Shown here: piece after piece, positions 55,084-64,000 of the stretch
Layout: each line of letters starts with the position of its first letter
Position numbering within the stretch: the stretch's first letter is position 1
Source: Hordeum vulgare subsp. vulgare
Lineage: Eukaryota; Streptophyta; Magnoliopsida; Poales; Poaceae
Assembly: GCF_904849725.1 (NCBI RefSeq)
Contig: NC_058522.1
Coordinates: forward strand, 434,277,529 to 434,341,528
Reading direction: 5' to 3'
DNA: 64,000 nt
Translations under genes and position numbers: made by a program
The notes under the pieces: generated by a model
Database searches by the model: none
What the model was told of the DNA's origin: nothing
Seen by the model: only the letters and a program-made list of their open reading frames with translations

Positions 55084-56614
55084 TGATACGTCCATTTTGC
55101 ATCATGCTTTCATGTTGATATTTATCGCTTTATGGATTGTTATTATACTTTGTGGTACCATACTTATGCCTTTTCTCTCTTATTTTGCAAGGTTTATTTA
55201 AAGAGGGAGAATACCGGCAGCTGGAATTCTGGACTAGAAATGGAGCAAGTCTGAGTCCTCTATTCTGCGCAACTCCAAATGCCCTGAAAATCAACATGGA
55301 ATTTTTTGGGAATATACAAAAAATACTGGGCGAAAGAAGTTCCAGAGGGGAGCTGCCAGGGGCCCACAAGCCTGGTGGCCGCGACCTGCCCCCCTCGCCG
55401 CGGCAACAGGGCTTGTGGGCACCCTGGTGGCCCACTGGCCCCCCTCTTCGGCTATATGAAGGGTTTCGTCTGGAAAAAAATCAGGGCGGATATTTTTCGT
55501 GGATTCTCCGCCGCCACGAGGCGAAACTTGAGCAGAACCAATCTAGAGCTCCGGCAGGACGATCCTGCCGGGGAAACTTCCCTCCCGGAGGGGGAAATCG
55601 TCCCCATCGTCATCACCAACACTCCTCTTATCGGAGGGGACTCGTCTCCATCAACATCTTCATCAGCACCATCTCATATCCAAACCCTAGTTCATCTCTT
55701 GTAACCAATCTCCGTCTCGCGACTCCGATTGGTACTTGTAAGGTTGCTAGTAGTGCCGATTACCCTTTGTAATTGATGCTAGTTGCATTACTTGGTGGAA
55801 GAGTTTATGTTCAGATCCTTGATGCTATTCATTACACCTCCGATCATGATTATGATTATGCTTTGTGAATAGTTACTTTTGTTCCTCAGGACATGGGATA
55901 AGTCATGCTAATAATAGTCATGTGAATTTGGTATTCGTTCGGTATTTTGATATGTTGTATGTTGTTTTCCTCTAGTGGTGTTATGTGAACGTTGACTACA
56001 TGACACTTCACCATTATTTGGGCCTAGAGGAAGGCATTGGGGAGTAGTAAGTAGATGATGGGTTGCTAGAGTGACAGAAGCTTAAACCCCAGTCCATGCG
56101 TTGCTTTGTAAGGGGCTTATTTGGATCCACTAGTTTAATGGTATGGTTAGACGTTGTCTTAATTCTTCTTTCGTAGTTGCGGATGCTTGTGAGAGGGGTT
56201 AATCATAAGTGGGGTGCTTGTCCAAGTAAGGGAAGTACCCAAGCGCCGGTCCACCCACATGTCAAACTATCAAAGTAACGAACGCGAATCATATGAACAT
56301 GATGAAACTAGCATGACAGAAATTCTCGTGTGTCCTCGGGAGCGTTTTTCCTCCTATAAGACTTTGCTCAGGCTTGTCCCTTGCTACAAAAGGGACTGGT
56401 CCACTTTGCTGCACCATTGCTACTACTTGTTACTTGTTACTTTTCACCTGCTACGTTTCACCTCACTACACCATCACTTGTTACCGCTACTTTCAGTGCT
56501 TGCTGTTATTACCTTGCTGAAAACCGTTTATCAGAGCCTTCTGCTCCTTGTTGGGTTTGACACTCTTACTTATCGAAAGGACTACGATTGATCCCCTATA
56601 CTTGTGGGTCATCA
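55084..56614 (+). repeat. 3-prime LTR of the 46-kb Gypsy element, 1531 bp
   Basis: Starts TGATACGTCCATTTTGCATC and ends CTTGTGGGTCATCA. Matches 46476-48004 with scattered substitutions and a few single-base indels. Confidence 0.9.
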
Positions 56615-56856
56615 AGCAGCCTGCTCCGGGGTTGACCATGGCGGAGGCGGAGGCTGAGTTTGCCGCCCAAGTAGAGGAGATGGCAGAGGAGCAGGCCATC
56701 CCGGAGTCCATCGAGGATGTGGACGATGTGGAGGCCAACGGGCATTTCCTCAGACAGAAGCAGACGAAGTTCGATGTGCTCTTCATCGAACTCGAGGTGG
56801 ACATCGAAGAGGTGGAGGAGGCCCGAGCGAAGCAACCAAAAGCGCTTGCAGCTGTG
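56615..56856 (+). pseudogene. Repeat-associated ORF, 3-prime half
   Basis: Continues the frame broken at 46475: PAPGLTMAEAEAEFAAQVEE, then DVEANGHFLRQKQTKFDVLF, then EEVEEARAKQPKALAAV. It is strongly acidic and helical, likely coiled coil. The apparent stop is the TGA of the next LTR (56857), so the original end is lost. Two separate LTR elements have therefore broken one ORF. Confidence 0.55.
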
Positions 56857-58508
56857 TGATACGTCTCCAACGTATCAATAATTTATGAAGTATTCATGGC
56901 ATGTTTGCATATGTTTACAATACTCTTATATGGTTTTGATCCACTTTATATGGTTTATTTAGAACTAACCCGGACTGATGTTGTTTTCAGCAGAAGTACC
57001 ATGATGTTGTTTTTGTGGAGAAAACTAAAGTTCTCGAAATGGCACGAAACTTCTTTATATTGTTTCCTGGAGGAAATAAGCAATACCAAAGCGAAGAACC
57101 ATCGAGGGGAGCCACCTATGGATCACAAGCCAACATGACGTCCTCCTTAGGTTGCGCCCTGATGCCTTGTGGGGCCCACGTGTCTCCGTCTGGCGTCATT
57201 CCAAGCTGAAAAATCCAATATATATACGAGAAACCCCAGAAATAAAGAGATAACTTCCGCTCCACCACCGTAACTTGATGTATTGAGAAAAACCCATCCG
57301 GAGCCTCTCTAGTACCTTGCGAGAGAGGGGAAATCATCTCAAGTGGTCATCTTCATGAGCCCGACGGAGGCCATGACGAGTAGGGAGTAGTTCACCCTCG
57401 GAGCTGAGGGTGCGTACCAGTAGCTTTGTGTCCAATCTCTCTCTCTCTCGTTTTCTTGAGATGGCACGATCTTAATGTATCACGGGCCTTGTTAATCTAG
57501 TTGGATCATATGATATTATTCCCTTGCTATCTTGTTGTGATGAATTGAATCTTTCCCTTTAAGATCTCGTTATGCTGGATTAAATATTTTGGTTTGAGAA
57601 CACTTGATGTATATCTTTCATGCGGATACCCGTAGTGACATTGGGGGTATTCAATCGAGTCACTTGATATATGTTATGGCATCAACTTGCGGATTCTGGT
57701 GACCTTTAGAATCTATGCATAGGGGTTGATTGCATGTTTTCATACTATGTTCTCCGATAGAAATCTTGGGGTGCTCCTTGAAGTTCTTTGTGTTGGATTT
57801 AATATGATACGTCTAAAATTGTTTCATGATTGTCGCATAATTTACCCATAGATACTTGAGGTGACATTGGAGTATCTTGGTGACATTAGGGTTTATTCAT
57901 ATGTATCATGGGTGTTATTCTAGTACAAACTCTAGGGTTGTTCGTGACACTTATAGGAATATCTCAAACGATTGATCAGAAAGAATAACTTTGAGGTGGT
58001 TCTACTACCTACACCAATTTCATCTTATTGTTCTCCGCTAGATAGGAACTTTGGAGTGATTCTTTGTTGCAAGTTGAGGGATGATCATATGATTCTATTA
58101 TATTAGAACTATTGAGAGATTGCACTAGGGAAAGTATGAACCCTAGGCCTTATTACCAAGCATTTATATACTGTTTTACTCGCTATTTTACACTCTCTAC
58201 ATTGCTGTTTTTATATTTTTAGATTTAAAAAACCTATATCTACTACCCATACTACACTTGTATCACCATCTCTTTGCCGACCTAGTGCACTTATACAATC
58301 TGGTATTATATTGGGTGTGTTGGGGACACAAGAGATTTTTTGTATTTGATTGCAGGGTTGTTTGAGAGATACCATCTTCATCCTACACCTTCCACAGATT
58401 GATAAACCTTAGGTCATCCACTTGAGGGAAATTTGTTGTTGTCCTACAAAACTCTGCACTTGGAGGCCCAACAACGTCTACAAGAATATAGTTGCATAGT
58501 AGACACCA
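56857..58508 (+). mobile_element. 5-prime LTR of a TGATACGTCTCC-type Gypsy element, 1652 bp
   Basis: Starts TGATACGTCTCCAACGTATC and ends CATAGTAGACACCA. A TATA-like CAATATATATACGAG is near 57210. A tRNA-Asp type primer site (TGGCGCCATTGCTGGGGA, 58519-58536) follows. A fragment of the same LTR type (61985-62366) is what remains of the 3-prime LTR. Confidence 0.8.
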
Positions 58509-61500
58509 AGCTCTTTTTTGGCGCCATTGCTGGGGAGGTGAGTGCTTGAAGGTATATCTTTAGATATTTTAGTTTCTTGTTTTTCACTAGTTTGGTTTTA
58601 TAAAAGAAAACTACAAAAAATGGAGTTTAGGTTGCCTCATTTGCTTCGTCTCTATAATGTCTTTCGTGAAAATGATGGTTTGGAAAATTGTGCTCAATTG
58701 CTAGAAGAAGAATTTATGAAAATGCTTAATCTGGAATCCTTGAATGATGAGAATGATAGCAATATTGTTGGTATGAATTATCTGAATATCCATGATGCTA
58801 ATGATATGCAAAGCCACAAGCTCGGGATGCTATGTTTAATTTAGATGCTACTTTTAGTCCCCCCGAGTTTTGATTAGCAAATTTATTATGATGAAATCAT
58901 GCCTCCTATCTATGATGATTATTGTGATGACATTTATTCTATAAAGAATAGGGATAACCATGAAACTTGTCATCATGATTTTAATTTTCACATGGATTAT
59001 CAGTCAAGTATGTCATGATATTTATTTTGCTGAGTTTTGTCCCACTATTATGACTGATAATAATTTTGCTTTTGTGGGTAATAATAAAACTTCTATGCTT
59101 GTGCATCATGAAAATAATGCTTTATTTGATAGTTATATTGTTTGAATTCCTTCATGATGCTACTGAATTTTTTTATGAGGGAGGAACATATGCTTGTAGG
59201 AATTGCAATAATATCAAGTTTCCTCCCTATGTGTTCAAAGTTTTGAAGTCATGCTTGTTTTGTCTTCCTATGCAAGTTGATTATTGCTACAATAAATTAT
59301 TTTTATTATGAAATCCCTATGCAAAGGAAGTGGGTTAGACTTAAATGTTCTTGTCATGTGATTCATGATGCTCTCTTGCATGCCTTAGTTACTACTTTTT
59401 ATCTGAGAATCATTGTAATTATCATGCCTAGCTAAAAGGCATTAAAGAAAAGCGCTTGCTGGGGGACAACCCAACACTTTTACTTTATGTTTTTGTGTAT
59501 TGGCATGATTATGATACTATGGTAATAATGTTTTATAGCATTTATTTCAATAAAGTGCCAAGTAAAGCCTTTGATTCTGTGCAAAAACAAACACTTTTGC
59601 ATCCAGTATATCAATTATGCGATTTTACTGGTTTCTCAAAAAATTTGAAATTTTTACACAAATTTTCCATGCAAATTATATGCATTTTACTAATTGTTCA
59701 GAATTTTTAGAGTCGGAGAAGTGTGGTGTCCATTCAGATCTTCAGAGACTGTTCTGTTTCTCATAGATTCTGTTTTGCATGCATACTTCGGATATTTTAA
59801 TGCTTCCATAGTTTATATTTGGTGATATAAATTATGGGAAGTATACAATAAATTAGGTATTATGCGAGAACAATTATGAAACTTGTCTTGATAGTACCTA
59901 AGTGAATAATCTATCTTTATTGCACTAACCCCTCTCACAAAGTTCCGCTAAGTTTTATGTGATTGAAGTTTTAAAGTTTTCGGTGAGATACCGATATGAG
60001 GATAATACGAAGCAGGAAGAACATAATCTTGGGGATCCTGCTACGGTGCCAGAAATCGGCACGTTGACGGGAGACTATTCTTGACTCGATACTCCCGGGC
60101 AACAACGCCAAAAATCCCCGACGGCCTCTTGAGCTTGCGTTGGTTTTTCCCTTGGAGAGGAAATGGTGATGCAGCACAGGAGCAGTAAGTATTTCCCTTA
60201 GTTGAGAACCAAGGTATCAATCCAGTAGGAGAATCAAGCCAAGTGTCCAGAGTACCTGCACAAACACAAACGAGCTTGCACCCAACGCTATAAAGGGGTT
60301 GTCAATCCCTTCAAGGTTGATTGCAAAGTGAGATCTGAAGGCGGAAAGTGCAACGAAGTAAAAGTGTAAGGCTGAAAATATGATGTGGAGTAGACCCGGG
60401 GGCCATAGTGTTCACTAGAGGCTTTTCTCAAAATAGCAAATATTACCGTGGGTGAACAAATTACTATCGAGCAATTGATAGAACCACGCAAAGTCATGAC
60501 GATATCTAAGGCAATGATCATACATATAGGCATCACGTCCGAGACAAGTAGACCGATACTTTCTGCATCTACTACTATTACTCCACACATCAACCGCTAT
60601 CCAGCATGCATCTAGTGTATTGAGTTCATGACGAACGGAGTAACGCCTTAAACAAGATGACATGATGTAGAGGGATAAACTCAAACCAATGATGTGAACC
60701 CCATCTTTTTACCCTTGATGGCAACAACACGTTGCGTGCCTCGCTACCCCTTCTGTCACTGGGTGAGGTCACCGCACGGTATAAACCCAAAACCAAGCAC
60801 TTCTCCCATTGCAAGAATCATAGATCAAGTTGGCCAAACAAAACCCACAACTCGAAGAGAATTACAAGGATTTGATCATAAATCCACAATTCATCGGATC
60901 ACGACAAACACACCGCAAAAGAAGATTACATCAGATAGATCTCCATGAAGATCATGGAGAACTTTGTATTGAAGATCCAAGAGAGAGAAGAATCCATCTA
61001 GTTACTAGCTATGGACCCATAGGTCTATGGTGAACTACTCACGCATCATCGGAGAGGTCATGGTGTTGATGAAGAAGCCCTCCGTATCCGAATCCCCCCT
61101 CCGGCAGGGCACCAGAACGTGCCCAAGATGGGATCTTGCGGAGATAGAAGCTTGCGGCGGCGGAAAAGTATTTTCGTGGATCTCTCTCGTGGTTTCAGAT
61201 TTTTACGGAATTTATAGGCGGAAGAAGTAGGGCAGGGGAGCCACGGGGAGCTCACAAGCCTGCTAGGCCCGCCTCCTAGGTCGGGCCTGGTGGGCTTGTG
61301 ACCTCCTCCGAGGTCCCCTGCCTTGGTTCTCAAATCTCATGCGTGTCTTCTGTTATGGAAAAAATCATTCCGCAGGTTTTATTCCGTTTGGACTCCGTTC
61401 AAAATTCTCCTCTGAAAAAGGTCAAAAACACGAAAAAACAGGAACTGGCACTCGGCACTGAGTTAATAGGTTAGTCCCAAAAAGATATAAAAGGCATACA

Positions 61501-61984
61501 AAACATCCAAAGTTTGACAAGATAATAGCATGGAACCATAAAAATTCGTAGATACGTTGGAGACGTATCAATGCCCAAGGCACCCCCAAGGTAATATACA
61601 AGGAATACTCAACCGTCTAAGATTGGGGATGCCCCACAAGGCATCCCCTCTTTCGTATCCAACATTATCGACATATCTTACTTGGAGCCATATTTTTATT
61701 TGTCACATGATATGTGTTCTGCTTGGAGCGTCATTTTATTTTTTTGTTCTATGTTAGGTGTTATTTGTAATCTTGTTTTAAAATAAAAAGTTCCAAGAAT
61801 TTCCTTTAGAATGCTTGAATTGAATGTGTGATGTGTGCTGTACAAAAATAGAAACTTTTTCTATGGTATTTGAATTATCAGATTTTACCAGAATGTCGAA
61901 GTTTCTGAATTTTTTACATAGTACTGTAATACAAATTATTTATTACTAAACTTGTATTGTAAGTACATAAAGAATTGATTTATT
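58509..61984 (+). mobile_element. Internal region of a probably non-autonomous Gypsy element
   Basis: After the primer site, a degenerate coding-like stretch runs from about 58621 (MEFRLPHLLRLYNVFREND) to 59310 (ACRNCNNIKFPPYVFKVLK), with many stops. It is not gag or pol. In my memory this segment is conserved among copies of the family, which suggests a once-selected ORF of unknown role. AT-rich non-coding sequence follows. A minus-strand solo LTR (60039-61570) interrupts it. The text resumes at 61571 with AAGGCACCCCCAAGG-type sequence. No polymerase is present. Confidence 0.6.
60039..61570 (-). mobile_element. Nested solo LTR, TGATACGTCTCC type, 1532 bp
   Basis: On the minus strand it starts TGATACGTCTCCAACGTATC at 61570 and ends CGTAGCA at 60039. 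No primer site or polypurine tract adjoins it. Flanks GATCC and ATGCC fit one duplicated ATGCC with a lost base, which is imperfect. Host text reads through it (CTTGGGGAT before, ATGCCCAAGG after). A TATA-like CTATAAATTCC lies near 61200 on the minus strand. Confidence 0.7.
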
Positions 61985-62366
61985 CTATGTTCTCTGATAG
62001 AAATCTTGGGGTGCTCCTTGAAGTTATTTGTGTTGGATTGAACATGATATATCTGAAATTGTTTAATGCATGTCGCATAATTTACCCATGGATACTTTAG
62101 GTGACATTGGAGTATCTAGGTGACATTAGGGTTGATTGATATGTATCATGGGTGTTATTTTGGTATGAATTCTAGGGCTGTTTGTGACACTTATAGGAAT
62201 AGCTCAAAAAATTAATCAGAAAGAATAACTTTGAGGTGGTTCTACTACCTACACCAATTTCATCTTATTGTTCTCCACTAGATAGGAACTTTGGAGTGAT
62301 TCCTTGTTGCATGTTGAAGGATGATCATATGATTCTATCATGTTAGCATTGTTGAGAGATTCATAC
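61985..62366 (+). mobile_element. 3-prime LTR fragment of the 56.9-kb element
   Basis: Matches about 57748-58117 of the 5-prime LTR (GATAGAAATCTTGGGGTGCT through GATCATATGATTCTAT). The start of the LTR and the polypurine tract are deleted on its left, and it ends abruptly at an antisense gag. Confidence 0.75.
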
Positions 62367-63034
62367 CTGGCTCCTTACCTTCTTCAAGGTCCAATCTTCA
62401 GAGTTACATTGGATTCTTTCCAATAAATTCCACTTGTGGTCAATATCCTTCTTCATAAAGAACCGGTACAAGAAGTGTCAAGCATGGTACAATCTTCATG
62501 AGAAAGCCGAGCATAAAAGTTTTGAGTGATAATTTCTCTCAAGAGCTCATGTTTGGGGCATGAATATAGCATTGATTTAAGCCTCCCCCAAGCTTGAGCT
62601 ATGCTTTCCCTGTCACGAGGCCAAAAGTTATAAATATAATTCCGATCACGATATACTAAATACATAGGATAAAACTTTTGATGAAATTCCAATTTCAACC
62701 GATTGTAGTCCCATGATCCAGTATCATCACATAGCCTATACCATGTCAACGCCTTATCCTTCTAAGATAAAGGAAAGACTTTCTTCTTTACCTCATCCTT
62801 GGGAAAACTTGCAAGCTTAAATAAACCACAAACTTCATCTACATAGATCAGATGCAAGTCTGGATGTGATGATCCATGTCGTGTAAAAGGATTAGCCAGC
62901 AGTTTCTCAAGCATACCCGAAGGAATTTCGTAAAAGATATTTTCAGTAGGTACCTAAGGTTGAGGAGCAACCCCTCGTGCTTCCGTTCATGGCGAAGATA
63001 CCCCAAACAAATTCCTCAAAGGAACAGTTTCCAT
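62367..63034 (-). pseudogene. Gag fragment of the 46-kb Gypsy family, minus strand
   Basis: The minus frame starts near ATG 63034 and matches the gag at 48111-48790, for example DDTGSWDYNRLKLEFHQKF and WPRDRESIAQAWGRLKSML. A frame change or stop near 62765 and a stop near 62453 break it. It is cut at 62367, where it joins the LTR fragment. Confidence 0.8.
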
Positions 63035-63112
63035 AGTGACAAGTGACAATAAATTTCAGCACAGTATATAAATGTTTCCTTACCAAATTCCACATACCAA
63101 AGGTGCTTCCCT

Positions 63113-63129
63113 GCCCGGCAACGGCGCCA
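63113..63129 (-). other. Primer-binding site, tRNA-Asp type
   Basis: Minus-strand TGGCGCCGTTGCCGGG, 11 bases from the LTR edge at 63141, in the orientation of the minus gag. Confidence 0.85.
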
Positions 63130-63140
63130 GAAAAGAGTCT

Positions 63141-64000
63141 TGATGACCCACAAGTATAGGGGATCAATCGTAGTCCTTTCGATAAGTAAGAGTGTCGAAC
63201 CCAACGAGGAGCAGAAGGCTCTGATAAACAGTTTTCAGCAAGGTAATAACTGCAAGCACTGAAAGTAGCGGTAACAAGTGATGGTGTAGTGACGCGAAAC
63301 GTAGCAAGTGAAAAGTAACAAGTAACAAGTAGTAGCAACGGTGCAGAAAAGTGGCCCAATCCCTTTTGTAGCAAGGGACAAGCCTGAACAAAGTCTTATA
63401 AGAGGAAAAACGCTCCCGAGGAGACACGGGAATTTCTGTGATGCTAGTTTCATCATGTTCATATGATTCGCGTTCGTTACTTTGATAGTTTGATATGTGG
63501 GTGGACCGGCGCTTGGATACTGCCCTTACTTGGACAAGCATCCCACTTATGATTAACCCTCTCGCAAGCATCCGCAACTACGAAAGAAAAATTAAGACAA
63601 CGTCTAACCATAGCATTAAACTAGTGGATCCAAATCAACCCCTTATGAAGCAACGCATAGACTGGGGTTTAAGCTTCTGTCACTCTAGCAACCCATCATC
63701 TACTTACTACTCCCCAATGCCTTCCTCTAGGCCCAAATATGGTGAAGTGTTATGTAGTCGACGTTCACATAACACCACTAGAGGAAAAGACAACATACAA
63801 CATATCAAAATACCGAACGAATACCAAATTCACATGACTATTATTAGCATGACTTATCCCATGTCCTCAGGAACAAAAGTAACTACTCACAAAGCATAAT
63901 CATAATCATGATCAAAGGTGTAATGAATAGCATCAAGGATTTGAACATAAACTCTTCCACCAAGTAATCCAACTAGCATCAACTACAAAGAGTAATCAAC
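63141..64000 (-). mobile_element. 5-prime LTR of the minus-strand Gypsy copy, cut by window edge
   Basis: The minus-strand LTR ends CTTGTGGGTCATCA at 63141 and aligns with the last 860 bases of the LTRs at 46476-48004 and 55084-56614. The start lies beyond 64000. It is a third copy of this family in the window. Confidence 0.85.

Larger units (their letters stand above)
46476..56614 (+). mobile_element. Full-length Athila-like Gypsy retrotransposon, 10.1 kb
   Basis: Two LTRs (46476-48004 and 55084-56614), a tRNA-Asp primer site, gag-pol in the order gag, protease, RT, RNase H, integrase (Gypsy order), an extra ORF, and a polypurine tract. AGGAG before and AGCAG after are a one-mismatch target duplication. 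By eye the LTRs differ at about 18 of the first 290 positions, near 6 percent. At a commonly used grass rate of 1.3e-8 per site per year that would mean very roughly 2 million years. No chromodomain is seen after the integrase, which suits Athila/Tat rather than chromoviruses. Confidence 0.9.

Noticed and set aside
60034..61575. Perfect TSD for the nested solo LTR
   Set aside because: The flanks GATCC and ATGCC match only if one base was lost, so this is support but not proof.

Overview
This looks like nuclear DNA of a Triticeae grass (wheat, Aegilops, barley or rye type). The basis is recognition of the long terminal repeat (LTR) shared by BARE1, WIS and Angela elements (termini TGTTGGAA...CCAACA, about 1.8 kb, three copies), LTRs starting TGATACGTC with a tRNA-Asp primer site, Triticeae-type Stowaway miniature elements, and long stacks of nested transposons. 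No database search was run, so family names are recognitions from memory and species is not resolved. One ordinary host gene is recognised in 64 kb: a SAUR (small auxin-up RNA) gene at 31.2-31.6 kb.

Layout. 1-5 kb: minus-strand Copia-type material. A single LTR (770-2199) carries a primer site and gag on one side and a polypurine tract plus a 471-codon accessory ORF on the other. Arrays of a near-palindrome, GCGGTA-N-TACCGC, sit upstream of a TATA box in the LTR and again upstream of the accessory ORF. 5-10 kb: pieces of Gypsy-type elements in both orientations, then a truncated BARE/Angela LTR. 10-13.1 kb: a decayed LINE. 13.65-19.64 kb: a very long solo LTR with a perfect target-site duplication (TSD), split by a BARE/Angela solo LTR that has its own perfect TSD.

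19.6-32 kb is the least repeat-dense part. It holds Stowaway elements (one nested in another), a LINE 3-prime end, a SINE with a 16-bp TSD, a Tourist-like element, a Harbinger element with a dead transposase (27.4-29.6 kb) and the SAUR gene. 32.1-37.1 kb is a second Harbinger element. Its Myb-like gene has a BARE/Angela solo LTR inside a short intron, and its transposase lacks its middle. 37.84-45.50 kb is a 7.7-kb Mutator-like element with 105-bp terminal inverted repeats, a decayed transposase, an intact 135-codon ORF of unknown function and a GRF zinc-finger gene relic.

46.5-56.6 kb is a full-length Athila-like Gypsy element (two LTRs, tRNA-Asp primer site, gag-pol, an extra coiled-coil ORF, polypurine tract) inserted in an older repeat-associated ORF. 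56.9-62.4 kb is a second Gypsy-type, probably non-autonomous element containing a nested solo LTR. From 62.4 kb to the end is the 5-prime part of another copy of the 46-kb family on the minus strand. Essentially all transposon proteins carry stops, frameshifts or deletions, so the window records past rather than present activity. No viral, CRISPR, rRNA or tRNA gene was recognised.
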